The notes: generated by a model not told the origin, from the letters alone. A stretch of DNA of 36,816 nucleotides from Oscillospiraceae bacterium (GCA_024691985.1 JAILNC010000020.1:1-36816); one strand, 5' to 3'; positions 1-6,906 are shown, counted from the first letter of the stretch. Made by a program: numbers and translations.

Positions 1-70
1 TAACGGGGCGGTCTTGAAAACCGTTAGGGCAGAGATGTCCACGCGGGTTCGAATCCTGCACCCTCCGCCA
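1..70 (+). tRNA. tRNA-Ser(UGA), 3' part (5' end outside window)
   Basis: An anticodon stem-loop is visible near 8-25, with loop CTTGAAA giving anticodon TGA, which reads serine UCA codons. A long variable arm follows, as expected for a class II tRNA such as tRNA-Ser. The T arm is GCGGG-TTCGAAT-CCTGC. The encoded CCA end closes at 70. The acceptor 5' strand and most of the D arm lie before the window, so this is a partial gene, cut by the window and not degraded. Confidence 0.93.
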
Positions 71-111
71 AAAAGCAAAACGGGCACCGAAGCGTGTCCG
101 TTTTGCTTTTT
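71..111 (+). terminator. Rho-independent terminator after tRNA-Ser
   Basis: A near-perfect stem pairs AAAAGCAAAACGG (71-83) with CCGTTTTGCTTTT (98-110) and ends in a T run. It starts directly after the tRNA CCA end, so it terminates the tRNA transcript. Confidence 0.85.
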
Positions 112-131
112 CATTATGCCTTTTTCAGAAT

Positions 132-174
132 ATCGACGCAGTCCGGCCCGTTGACCGGACCGGACTGCGTCGAT
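132..174. terminator. Strong hairpin abutting the XRE-AbrB stop codon
   Basis: A perfect 15-bp inverted repeat (132-146 with 160-174) has a 13-nt loop and touches the stop codon of the minus-strand gene ending at 175. Neither flank has a good T run, so it may be a weak or factor-dependent terminator or a 3'-end stabiliser of the minus-strand operon. Confidence 0.5.
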
Positions 175-615
175 TCATTCTTCGCTGCTCTGCCTGTATA
201 TCAGGTCCATAGCCTGCTTCATTTTCTCCTCGAACACGTCTGCCGGGATCAGCGCGATCCCGACCTCGTCGCCTCCGACGATCAGCCGCTGCCCGCCCGT
301 GAGGCCGTACTTGTCTCTCGCCCCCTTGGGGATGACGATCTGCCCCCGGTCGTTGACGGTGACCGAACCCCAGACGCTCTTCCCCCTGGGCGCCGGCGGG
401 ACCACGCCCACGCTTTCCACCGTTTCGGTCTTGAGAAGGCCGTCGACGGTAGTGCCGTATACCTCCGCCAGCAGGCGGCACTTCTCCACGTCGGGGATCG
501 TGGCGCCGCTCTCCCACTTGGCGTAGGCCTGCCGGGAGATGCCGATCCTTTCCGCGATCTCCTCCTGGGAATAGCCGTTCAGCTTCCGCAGCATGACAAG
601 GTTTTCCTTCAGCAT
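175..615 (-). CDS. XRE-type HTH / AbrB-like fusion transcriptional regulator
   Basis: 146 residues. Residues 1-62 form a Cro/C1 helix-turn-helix: motif YSQEEIAERIGISRQAYAKW, then a typical LLAEVYGTTVDGLL end. Residues ~80-135 look like a SpoVT/AbrB (MazE-like) swapped-hairpin DNA-binding fold: VTVNDRGQIVIPKGARDKYG followed by a Gly-rich turn. The protein therefore carries two DNA-binding modules, a combination known in Clostridia. The ATG at 615 is preceded by AAGGAGG at good spacing. It is the third gene of the ABC operon, 12 nt after the permease, so it probably controls that operon or a related envelope response. The family assignment is strong; the target is inferred. Confidence 0.88.
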   Translation of the reverse strand: MLKENLVMLRKLNGYSQEEIAERIGISRQAYAKWESGATIPDVEKCRLLAEVYGTTVDGLLKTETVESVGVVPPAPRGKSVWGSVTVNDRGQIVIPKGARDKYGLTGGQRLIVGGDEVGIALIPADVFEEKMKQAMDLIYRQSSEE

Positions 616-627
616 GGCGCGCCCTCC

Positions 628-1281
628 TTACAGGTCGATTTTTTCAAACGAGCGGCACCCTTTCCTGTACGCCAGCGCCGTCAGCAGCACGTAAACAACG
701 ACGCCCGCCGCCAGCAGCGAGAGCTGCAGTCCGAGATGATCCGTCCCGAAAGCGTTCAGCGCGCCGAGAAGCGGGAAATGATGGAGCGCTTCAAAAACAG
801 TGATGGTGAGAAAGGCGATCACAATGTAGATCACAAACGGCTTGCCGATCTGATACGCCGTCTTGAAAAAACCGGCCACGAAGATCAGATTGAACAGCCC
901 GAAGATCACCAGCGCGCCGCCCAGGGCGAAGAAGTTGGCGTTCATCAGCGCATTGGTCCGGTAGAGCCCCGCCTCCGACAAAACCGTCATCCTCACCACG
1001 ACCGAGACGAGCATCAGCAGCAGGCCGCAGAGCTCGATGAAGCACACGAACAGCATCCTGCCCCTGACCACGTCCTTTTTCGCGATGGGGAGCAGGGCGG
1101 AAAACACGATATCGTTGGCCTCTCTTGCCGTCTGAAAGCTCTGGAACAGCCCCAGGGTCACGAAAAACGCGCCGCACAGCACCGGGTAGCCGGGCAGCAT
1201 GAACATGGCGCCGAAGGCGATGAACAGGAAGGCCAGCGGCGATGAGCTTAGCTTCAGCTCCTTGCGCATGATATTACGCAT
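628..1281 (-). CDS. ABC-2 type transporter permease
   Basis: 217 residues from the ATG at 1281, chosen because GAGGTG sits about 6 nt upstream; a GTG at 1290 is possible. There are six hydrophobic segments: roughly residues 14-34, 36-50, 80-100, 120-142, 150-170 and 185-207. There is no ATPase motif. It looks like the small ABC-2 permeases that pair with a separate ATPase in Firmicutes exporters (bacitracin- or lantibiotic-type immunity, and others). Its start overlaps the end of the ATPase gene by 8 nt, indicating translational coupling. The substrate cannot be read from the sequence. Confidence 0.85.
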   Translation of the reverse strand: MRNIMRKELKLSSSPLAFLFIAFGAMFMLPGYPVLCGAFFVTLGLFQSFQTAREANDIVFSALLPIAKKDVVRGRMLFVCFIELCGLLLMLVSVVVRMTVLSEAGLYRTNALMNANFFALGGALVIFGLFNLIFVAGFFKTAYQIGKPFVIYIVIAFLTITVFEALHHFPLLGALNAFGTDHLGLQLSLLAAGVVVYVLLTALAYRKGCRSFEKIDL

Positions 1282-1996
1282 TTCCCTCACCTCTTTCCAT
1301 TCTCAGCATGGCGGCCTCCAGCGTCTCGCCGGGAGCGGAGTGCTGCGCGATAAACTCCTCTCTGGGCATGGCGGCGACGATCCTTCCGCCGGAGATATAC
1401 ACGATGTCGTCGGCGCATTTCTCGATGTCGGAAATGATGTGCGTGGAGAAAAACACCGCCACGCCGTCCTTTTTCAGTTCTTCAAAGACGTCAAGCAGCT
1501 CGCTCCGGGAGAAGGGGTCCAGACCGCTGGTGGGCTCGTCGAGGATCAGTACCTCAGCCCTGTGGGAGAGGGCGACAAGGAGATTGAACTTCACCTTCAT
1601 GCCCTCGGACAGCTCCAGCGGCGTTTTTGTCTCGTCCAGACGGAACATGGCCAGATACTTTCCGTATGCCTCGTCGTCCCAGGTATCGTAAAAGCGCTTT
1701 ACGATATCCACGATGTCCCGGATCTTCTTTCTCGGATACCAGTTGACGGTGCCGGTGGAATAGCCGATGTGCTTTTTGATCTCTGTCTCGTTCCCCTGCA
1801 GCGGCTTGCCGAAATAGCAGACTTCCCCGCCGTCGGGGTGGACGAGGTTCAGCATGGATTTGATGGTCGTGGTCTTTCCGGCGCCGTTTCTGCCGATAAA
1901 GCCGGTGATGCGCCCGGCATCCACGGTGAAAGATACCTCTTTCAGTTCAAACGAGGGATACTTCTTGACCAGCTCCCGCACTTCAACGATGCTCAT
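1274..1996 (-). CDS. ABC transporter ATP-binding protein
   Basis: 240 residues from the ATG at 1996, which has AAGGAGG 9 nt upstream; the frame is open further but has no better start. Motifs in order are Walker A GRNGAGKTT, a Q-loop region after GKPLQ, a signature LSEGM (variant of LSGGQ), Walker B VLILDEP followed by TSGLD, and the H-loop STHIISDIEKCAD. It energises the permease downstream (8-nt overlap). The C-terminal tail is typical of YhcH/YtrB-like ATPases. It is transcribed from a promoter at 2028-2056, divergently from a TetR gene that probably regulates it. Confidence 0.92.
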   Translation of the reverse strand: MSIVEVRELVKKYPSFELKEVSFTVDAGRITGFIGRNGAGKTTTIKSMLNLVHPDGGEVCYFGKPLQGNETEIKKHIGYSTGTVNWYPRKKIRDIVDIVKRFYDTWDDEAYGKYLAMFRLDETKTPLELSEGMKVKFNLLVALSHRAEVLILDEPTSGLDPFSRSELLDVFEELKKDGVAVFFSTHIISDIEKCADDIVYISGGRIVAAMPREEFIAQHSAPGETLEAAMLRMERGEGNA

Positions 1997-2027
1997 GGAG
2001 GCCTCCTTGAATTCGATTTCTGTGATT

Positions 2028-2056
2028 ATTGTAATGCTTGGTTGCGTTGTTTTCAA
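2028..2056 (-). promoter_or_regulatory. Promoter of the ABC operon
   Basis: On the minus strand, -35 TTGAAA (2056-2051) and -10 TACAAT (2033-2028) are separated by exactly 17 nt. They lie 32 nt before the ATG at 1996. Confidence 0.65.
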
Positions 2057-2060
2057 CCAA
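2038..2060. promoter_or_regulatory. Inverted repeat over the ABC promoter (possible operator)
   Basis: TTGGTTG (2038-2044) and CAACCAA (2054-2060) form a perfect 7-bp inverted repeat with a 9-nt centre. It covers the -35 and spacer of the ABC promoter, a position suited to a repressor site. The regulator (TetR or XRE-AbrB) is not known. Confidence 0.45.
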
Positions 2061-2102
2061 CTGCAAATAACAAAATAATCAATTTTTTGTTATTTGCGGT
2101 TG
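2058..2102. repeat. 18-bp inverted repeat between divergent promoters
   Basis: The left arm CAACTGCAAATAACAAAA (2058-2075) and right arm TTTTGTTATTTGCGGTTG (2085-2102) are complementary at 17 of 18 positions, with a 9-nt AT-rich centre. It lies between the two divergent promoters and could be an operator or a hairpin that separates the transcripts. Confidence 0.6.
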
Positions 2103-2123
2103 CGTCAGCTTCTTTTCACCCTA

Positions 2124-2152
2124 TTGACAAAGCGAGGGAGGATGATTATAAT
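2124..2152 (+). promoter_or_regulatory. Consensus sigma-A promoter for the TetR gene
   Basis: -35 TTGACA (2124-2129) and -10 TATAAT (2147-2152) have exactly 17 nt between them, a perfect consensus. A promoter this strong for a regulator suggests autorepression. Confidence 0.85.
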
Positions 2153-2157
2153 AACAC

Positions 2158-2181
2158 ATGTAACGTAACATATGTAACGTA
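2158..2181 (+). promoter_or_regulatory. Direct repeats at the transcription start (possible TetR operator)
   Basis: ATGTAACGTA occurs at 2158-2167 and 2172-2181, 14 nt apart, just downstream of the -10 box. The palindrome ACATATGT (2168-2175) lies across the junction. A TetR dimer bound here would block the strong promoter; the assignment is inferred from position. Confidence 0.5.
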
Positions 2182-2210
2182 TAGACCGCCGCAGGAAAGG
2201 ACGATGTGCC

Positions 2211-2834
2211 ATGCCCCCGAAAGTGAAGTTTCAAAAGGAAGAGATCGTAAGCGCCGCTGTGAGAGTGGCGAGGAAGCGGGGCTTCGACGCGGTGACGGCG
2301 CGGGACGTGGCGAAGGAGCTCGGCGTCTCTGTCAGCCCGATCTTCACGTATTTCGATACGATGGAGCAGCTCAGGGCAGAGGTTTACGAGTTCGCCAGGG
2401 GCCTCTACCGGGCGTATATCGAGCGCGGGCTTGCCGAGGCGATCCCCTTCCTCGGCGTATGGCATCAGTATCTCGCCTTCGCGCATGAGGAGCCGGAGCT
2501 GTACAGGCTGCTGTTTCTGACAAAGCCCGACAACGTGTCCGGCGGGGCCATGGAGGCGCTGCGCTTTTCCCAGGATCTGGCGCGGGAGTCGATCATGCGC
2601 ACCTACAACATGGACGCCCACACGGCGGACTGCTATTTCCGGAACATGTGGCTGGCGGCGTTCAGCTTTGCCACCCTGGTCGTGACGGACGACTGCCCCT
2701 ACACGGACGAGGAGATCTTCGCCATCGGGACGGAGCTCAGCCTTGCGATCTGCAAAGCGTACAAGGACATCCCCGGTCTGCCGGAGGGGAACTTCGACCG
2801 CGACGCCATCTTCAAAGAACTGGTTGCGAGGTAA
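2211..2834 (+). CDS. TetR/AcrR family transcriptional regulator
   Basis: 207 residues. The N-terminal ~50 residues are a TetR HTH: EEIVSAAVRVARKRGFDAVT, then DVAKELGVSVSPIFTYF, where the recognition helix has FTYFDT in place of the common YRHFPS. The rest is an all-helical ligand/dimerisation domain with several aromatic and Cys residues. The ATG at 2211 follows a GGAAAGG site. It is divergent from the ABC operon, the classic arrangement for a repressor of an exporter. The ligand is unknown. Confidence 0.9.
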   Translation: MPPKVKFQKEEIVSAAVRVARKRGFDAVTARDVAKELGVSVSPIFTYFDTMEQLRAEVYEFARGLYRAYIERGLAEAIPFLGVWHQYLAFAHEEPELYRLLFLTKPDNVSGGAMEALRFSQDLARESIMRTYNMDAHTADCYFRNMWLAAFSFATLVVTDDCPYTDEEIFAIGTELSLAICKAYKDIPGLPEGNFDRDAIFKELVAR

Positions 2835-2845
2835 AAGGAGAGAAA

Positions 2846-3001
2846 ATGAAAGACAAAGTGTTTCCGATTTCCATGACCGTCCTGTGGGGCGTCACCTTCG
2901 GCGCCGCCATGCACAACTGGACGCTGGGGATCTGTATGGGCCTGTGCATGGGAACGGTGTTCGGGCTGTTTGACGCGGGAAAGGACGAGGACGACAAATG
3001 A
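2846..3001 (+). CDS. Small membrane protein (51 residues)
   Basis: It starts at an ATG with AAAGGAG 5 nt upstream, 11 nt after the TetR stop. The protein has one or two short hydrophobic stretches (about residues 6-24 and 27-42) rich in Gly, Met and Cys, with pattern GICMGLCMGTVFG, and ends in an acidic tail DAGKDEDDK. The glycine spacing would suit tightly packed helices. It resembles small uncharacterised Firmicutes membrane proteins found next to regulators. Function unknown. Confidence 0.65.
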   Translation: MKDKVFPISMTVLWGVTFGAAMHNWTLGICMGLCMGTVFGLFDAGKDEDDK

Positions 3002-3054
3002 CCGGCAAAGAGCCGCTGGACAGCTATGAATACAAGCCTGAAAATCTTCTTTGA
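2998..3054 (+). CDS. Possible 18-residue overlapping small ORF
   Basis: An ATG overlaps the stop of the 51-residue gene (ATGA) and opens a frame that ends at TGA 3052-3054, inside the start of the yjdF-family gene. The peptide begins MTGKEPLDSYEYKP. It could act only to couple translation into the next gene, whose own ribosome site is weak, or it could be the remnant of a lost gene. No family is recognised. Confidence 0.2.
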   Translation: MTGKEPLDSYEYKPENLL

Positions 3055-3433
3055 GGAACTGTTCTGGGTCGGCGTCTTTGAGCGCGTTGAGGACGGAAAG
3101 CTGTCTGCCTGCAAGGTCACATTCGGCGCGGAACCGAAGGATATCGAGGTATGGGAATATGTTTTGAGTCACTACGGCGAGCTGAAATTCAGCCCGGCTG
3201 TGGAGGCGGAAACGAGACAGGCGGCGGATAACCCGAAGCGCCGCCTGCGAGACGCGAGAAAACAGCTTGAGAACATCGGCGTCGGTACAAAGGCCCAGCA
3301 GGCGCTTCAAAGGCAGCGGGAGGAAATGAAGACCGAACGCCGGGAGATAAGCCGGGAGCAGCGGGAAGCGGAGAAGCAGCGGCAGTTTGAGATTCGGCAG
3401 CAGAAACGGAAAGAGAAGCATCGGGGGCACTGA
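3026..3433 (+). CDS. YjdF family protein (DUF2992)
   Basis: 135 residues. The N-terminal part has the family pattern LKIFFEELFWVGVFERVEDG followed by CKVTFGAEPKD and VWEYVLSHY. The C-terminal ~50 residues are a highly charged Arg/Lys/Glu/Gln helix (QREEMKTERREISREQREAE), also typical of the family and probably coiled-coil or nucleic-acid binding. Bacillus YjdF is linked to a riboswitch that senses azaaromatic compounds, so a role in toxin response is possible but unproven. No room exists here for that riboswitch, since the gene follows the previous one by 24 nt. The Shine-Dalgarno is weak. Confidence 0.85.
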   Translation: MNTSLKIFFEELFWVGVFERVEDGKLSACKVTFGAEPKDIEVWEYVLSHYGELKFSPAVEAETRQAADNPKRRLRDARKQLENIGVGTKAQQALQRQREEMKTERREISREQREAEKQRQFEIRQQKRKEKHRGH

Positions 3434-3435
3434 AG

Positions 3436-3798
3436 ATGAAGCTGAAATACTTTCTGATTGTTGTGAAGGATATAGAACGGTCAAGACGGTTTTACCACGA
3501 CCTGTTCGGCCTTGAGACGCTCCTTGACAATGGCGGGAACATGATCCTGTCGGACGGACTTGTCCTGCAGGAAGAAAAGTACTGGACCGGATTCCTCGGC
3601 AGGGCGGTCATCCCGGAGAACAATTCCTGCGAGCTCTATTTTGAGGAAGCAGATATAGAGGGGTTTGTCGAAAAGCTCGAGAACGTTTATCCGAAGCTCA
3701 GGTATGTCAACAGGCTCATGACCCACAGCTGGGGGCAGCGGGTGATCCGCTTCTACGATCCCGACGGCAATCTGATCGAAGTCGGGACGCCTGTGTGA
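3436..3798 (+). CDS. VOC (glyoxalase/bleomycin resistance) family protein
   Basis: 120 residues. It is a two-module βαβββ fold: LKYFLIVVKDIERSRRFYHD opens the first module, and CELYFEEADIEGFVEKL then VIRFYDPDGNLIEVG the second. The final FYDPDGNLIEVG is the VOC signature that carries a metal-ligand Glu. The gene starts 2 nt after the yjdF-family stop, so the two are co-translated. Substrate cannot be inferred; such proteins may be lyases, dioxygenases or drug binders. Confidence 0.87.
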   Translation: MKLKYFLIVVKDIERSRRFYHDLFGLETLLDNGGNMILSDGLVLQEEKYWTGFLGRAVIPENNSCELYFEEADIEGFVEKLENVYPKLRYVNRLMTHSWGQRVIRFYDPDGNLIEVGTPV

Positions 3799-3799
3799 T

Positions 3800-4291
3800 A
3801 TGGCCAATATCATCACGGGCGTCAGGATCCTCTGCGCCGCTGCGCTGCTCTTTTGCCGGCCGTTTTCCCCTGCCTTCTATGCGCTGTATGTGACAGCGGG
3901 TTTTTCCGATATGATAGACGGAGCGGTGGCTCGGAAAACAAAAACCGCCGGCGAGTTCGGCGCCAAACTGGATACCGCCGCCGATTTGCTGCTTGTTGCC
4001 GTCTGCCTGATAAAGCTGATCCCGGTACTCGAGGTCCCGCTATGGCTGTGTATTTGGATCGCGGTGATCGCGCTGATCAAGCTTATCAACATCGTATCCG
4101 GATATGTGATGAGGAAACGCTTCGTGTCGGTGCATTCGGCTATGAACAAGCTTACGGGCGTTGCGCTGTTCATCCTGCCGCTGACCCTGCGGGTGATCGG
4201 CTTGACATACAGCGGGGCTGTCGTCTGCGCGGCGGCGACCTTTGCCGCGGTGCAGGAAGGGCATTTCATCAGAACGGGAAGAGAAGGATAG
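3800..4291 (+). CDS. CDP-alcohol phosphatidyltransferase family protein
   Basis: 163 residues with five or six hydrophobic helices. The catalytic motif D-x2-D-G-x2-A-R-x8-G-x3-D-x3-D is complete (DMIDGAVARK then GEFGAKLDTAAD, residues ~37-62). Enzymes of this class transfer a phosphatidyl group from CDP-diacylglycerol to an alcohol in the membrane. At 163 residues it is shorter than phosphatidylglycerophosphate synthase, so the acceptor alcohol is uncertain. It starts 1 nt after the VOC stop, in the same operon. Confidence 0.87.
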   Translation: MANIITGVRILCAAALLFCRPFSPAFYALYVTAGFSDMIDGAVARKTKTAGEFGAKLDTAADLLLVAVCLIKLIPVLEVPLWLCIWIAVIALIKLINIVSGYVMRKRFVSVHSAMNKLTGVALFILPLTLRVIGLTYSGAVVCAAATFAAVQEGHFIRTGREG

Positions 4292-4319
4292 ATCTGTTTT
4301 TGCAGCAGGAGGGAAGGGA

Positions 4320-4880
4320 ATGGAGCTCTTTGCCGCGAGCGAACGCGCCGCATGGCGGCAGTATCTGGCCGAGCATTTTGAAACGTCTGCGGAAATATGG
4401 TTCGTTTTTCCGACGAAGGAAGCCGGGGAGGAGAGCCTGTCCTACAACGACGCCGTCGAGGAGGCGCTGTGCTTCGGCTGGATCGACAGCACGAACCGGC
4501 GGCTGGACGAGACGCACTGCATCCGGCGCTTCACGCCGCGAATAAAGGGAAGCCCCTATTCGAGGCCCAATATCGAGCGGCTGATCTGGCTGGACGGGCA
4601 GGGCCTGATCCATCCGAAGATCCGCGAGAGCGTCCTGCCCGTCATCCGGGCGCCGTTCGTCTTCCCCGCGGATATTCTGGACGCCCTCCGGCAGGACGAA
4701 AGCGTGTGGGACAACTTCCAAAAGTTTTCGGAACCCTACAAGCGCATCCGCGTCGCCTACATCGACGCGGCGAGAAAGCGCCCGGACGAGTTTCAAAAGC
4801 GGCTGAACAGCTTCATCGAAAAGACGCGCCAAAACAAGCTCATCACGGGCTACGGCGGGATCGGGAAATACTATCGCTGA
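4320..4880 (+). CDS. YdeI/OmpD-associated family protein
   Basis: 186 residues from the ATG at 4320, preceded by GGAGGGAAGG; the longer frame from 4242 lacks a good start. The patterns YNDAVEEALCFGWIDS, RRFTPRIKGSPYSRPN and the C-terminal FIEKTRQNKLITGYGGI fit the YdeI (bacteriocin-protection/OmdA) family. No enzymatic activity is established for the family. It is the last gene of the plus-strand run and is followed by a bidirectional terminator. Confidence 0.83.
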   Translation: MELFAASERAAWRQYLAEHFETSAEIWFVFPTKEAGEESLSYNDAVEEALCFGWIDSTNRRLDETHCIRRFTPRIKGSPYSRPNIERLIWLDGQGLIHPKIRESVLPVIRAPFVFPADILDALRQDESVWDNFQKFSEPYKRIRVAYIDAARKRPDEFQKRLNSFIEKTRQNKLITGYGGIGKYYR

Positions 4881-4925
4881 GCGCCTCTACGCGCGTCTCG
4901 AGAGAAGAAGGCGCTTCAGTTGCAA

Positions 4926-4960
4926 AAACAGGCCGATTCGAAACGAATCGGCCTGTTTTC
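4926..4960. terminator. Bidirectional terminator between convergent genes
   Basis: A perfect 16-bp stem (4926-4941 with 4945-4960) has an AAA loop and an A run/T run at the two ends. It serves both the plus-strand gene ending at 4880 and the minus-strand gene ending at 4976. Confidence 0.9.
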
Positions 4961-4975
4961 TTATGCGCTTAAGCC

Positions 4976-5173
4976 TTATTCCACCGGCCAGAAGAGCTCG
5001 TCCAGCGTTTTGCCGAGGACCCTGCAGATGGCGATGCAGAGGCTGATGGTCGGATTGTAGTCGCCCTTCTCGATCGCGCTGATCGTCTGGCGGGAGACCC
5101 CGGTGAGCCTGGCAAGCTCCTCCTGCGAGAGATCCAGACCGGCCCGCGCGGCTTTCAGTCTGAGATTTTTCAT
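4976..5173 (-). CDS. Small XRE-family transcriptional regulator
   Basis: 65 residues, almost entirely one HTH_3 domain: motif LSQEELARLTGVSRQTISAI, then EKGDYNPTISLCIAICRVLG and KTLDELFW. This YozG-like size class is usually paired with a small membrane protein, as here: its ATG overlaps the stop of the upstream membrane gene (ATGA). It probably autoregulates the pair. The binding site is not obvious. Confidence 0.92.
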   Translation of the reverse strand: MKNLRLKAARAGLDLSQEELARLTGVSRQTISAIEKGDYNPTISLCIAICRVLGKTLDELFWPVE

Positions 5174-5700
5174 GCTTCCTCCTCAGGCTTTGCCGCCTTC
5201 CGCACGAGTCCGACGACGCCCAGGATCCCGAACATCAGGGCGCAGAGGAGATTGATGAACGGCGCCTGCAGCGTGCCGTCCTCAACCAGGCTGCCGGTGC
5301 GCCAGGCCATGAAGAAGGCCAGGAAATTGATGAGCGAGGCGATAACGGCGAAGACAATATAGCGCTTCATGTTGGTGTTGAGACCGACCTCCGCCCCGTT
5401 CCAGATGCTGTAGGACGATTGCACGACGACGCCCAGGAAGATGGGCAGGAAGTGGATGACGATCGGCTCGGCCGGGATGGTGAACGCCGTGGTGACGACA
5501 CAGAGCAGCGCTTCCACGATCAGGACCGTAATAAAGCCGTACTTGTAGCCCCTGTTGCGGATGATCTGCTGCATCTCGTCATACTGCGTCTTCATTTTAT
5601 GGTCGGTATTCATATAGCGGAGAAGTACGGCGACGAGCACGAGCCCGATGATGATGCCGGTGAGAATGCCGAACGCGCGGCCTGTCTGATAAGCGTTCAT
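5170..5700 (-). CDS. Integral membrane protein paired with XRE regulator
   Basis: 176 residues with about five transmembrane segments (near residues 9-29, 55-75, 81-95, 115-133 and 145-166). The loop after the first helix has YDEMQQIIRNRGYKYGF, resembling the DERQ/RG motif of uncharacterised Firmicutes membrane proteins (DUF2178/DUF3796-like) encoded beside small XRE genes. The C-terminal KAAKPEEEA tail is cytoplasmic. The ATG at 5700 has CAGGAGG upstream. Function is unknown. Confidence 0.8.
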   Translation of the reverse strand: MNAYQTGRAFGILTGIIIGLVLVAVLLRYMNTDHKMKTQYDEMQQIIRNRGYKYGFITVLIVEALLCVVTTAFTIPAEPIVIHFLPIFLGVVVQSSYSIWNGAEVGLNTNMKRYIVFAVIASLINFLAFFMAWRTGSLVEDGTLQAPFINLLCALMFGILGVVGLVRKAAKPEEEA

Positions 5701-5733
5701 GATAAATCCTCCTGTTTTTTTCGATCTGAGAGG

Positions 5734-5762
5734 AATGTATCATATCACAGCCAAAATGTCAA
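5734..5762 (-). promoter_or_regulatory. Promoter of the membrane protein/XRE pair
   Basis: On the minus strand, TTGACA (5762-5757) and TACATT (5739-5734) are separated by 17 nt, 33 nt before the ATG at 5700. Confidence 0.65.
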
Positions 5763-6028
5763 GTATAATTTACAAAAAACTTTTGATAGATGAATTTTGC
5801 TATCCGAGCAGAAGCGGTGTCCCCGTCCGGAAGGCGCCGATTCCTTTGGAAAGCCTCGGTCTGATCCGCCGCTGCGGAGCTGCGCCGCGGGCGCTCTTGA
5901 GGCGCAGGAAGCGGGACGTCGTTTTCCCGCGAAAGAAGGAATTCATAAAAATATCAAGATTTTTACAGGTCGTTTTGAGGTTCGCGGCCTATTTTTTATC
6001 CCGACAGAACGAGAAAGGAGCGTGAGAC
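5763..6028. other. Non-coding gap before the chimeric CotH gene
   Basis: About 265 nt with no supported gene. A TATAAT occurs at 5764-5769 on the plus strand, but its -35 is poor. The GC-rich middle (about 5815-5935) can fold weakly (GCGGGA with TCCCGC). A GAAAGGAG ribosome site sits just before the ATG at 6029. No family match is recognised in any frame. Confidence 0.5.
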
Positions 6029-6850
6029 ATGGACTTTCAGTATCGCCATGAGTGGAAGCATGAGCTCAACACCGCCGATCTGCTGGTGCTCAGAGCGCGC
6101 CTGCGGGCCGTCATGGAGAGCGACCCCCACGCGATCGACGGCAAGCTCAGCATGATCCCCTGGGACTACAACCTGGCCTTCGGCACCTTCCAGGCGGGCG
6201 ACGCCTCCGGCGCCGTGAACGACCCGATCGACTCGCCCCTGTCTGTCAGCGGCGACGGCAGCCGCCCCATGGCGGACTGGATCTTCCAAAACGAGGAATA
6301 CACGCAGCTTTACCATCAGTACTTCGCCGAATTTCTGGACGAGGTCGACATCACCGGTATGATCGACGAGACTTACGCGCTGATCGCGCCTTACGTGGAA
6401 AAGGATCCGACCGCCTTCTGCACGTATGAGGAGTTTGAAACGGGCGTCGCAGCGCTGCGCAGCTTCTGCGAAAAGCGCAGCGAGAGCGTCCGCGGCCAGC
6501 TCGACGGGACGATCCCCTCCACGGACGAGGGACAGGAGGCGGATTCCTCCGCCCTGATCGACGCCTCCGGACTCACCCTCTCCGACATGGGCTCCATGGG
6601 CGGCGGCGGCTTCGGCGGCGGCCCCGGCGGCTCCTTCGGGCCCGGTGGAGACGCCCAGTCCGGGCAGGGCTTCCCGTCCCCGGGCTCCGGCTTCGGCGGA
6701 GACAGCGGCTTCGGCTCCGGCGGCGGACCGGGCATGTCCTTCGAAACGCAGAGCGCGGGCGTGCAGATCCCCTGGGATCTGCTCATCCTCTCCCTCGCCG
6801 TCCTGTTCGGCGGCCTGCTGGCGGCGGTACTGTACAGAAAAAGATCGTAA
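6029..6850 (+). pseudogene. In-frame chimera: VTC-domain start joined to CotH-kinase end
   Basis: 273 residues. Residues 1-35 (FQYRHEWKHELNTADLLVLR then AVMESDPHA) match the N-terminal start of a VTC-type polyphosphate polymerase. From residue ~37 the protein reads as the C-terminal part of a CotH-like kinase: DGKLSMIPWDYNLAFGTF, NDPIDSPLS, RPMADWIFQNEEYTQLYH. A Gly/Phe/Pro-rich linker (residues ~190-243), one transmembrane helix (~249-268) and an RKRS tail follow. Neither catalytic domain is complete. In Clostridia the VTC gene commonly lies a few genes upstream of cotH, so a deletion between the two would give this fusion; the junction is near 6134-6146. The shared DGK codons suggest microhomology. 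The ATG and ribosome site are intact, so it may still be expressed. Confidence 0.75.
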
Positions 6851-6859
6851 ACGAAAAGC

Positions 6860-6906
6860 TTCCCCCGCAGCGGCGAAACGCCGCTGCGGGGGAACACGTT
6901 TTTTCG
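6860..6906 (+). terminator. Rho-independent terminator after the CotH chimera
   Basis: A perfect 16-bp GC-rich stem (6860-6875 with 6879-6894) has an AAA loop, followed after a short gap by TTTTTT. Confidence 0.85.

Noticed and set aside
5699-6051. Coding frames in the 5763-6028 gap
   Set aside because: Two overlapping plus-strand frames of 80-110 codons have no ribosome site, no recognisable family and low-complexity Arg-rich sequence.
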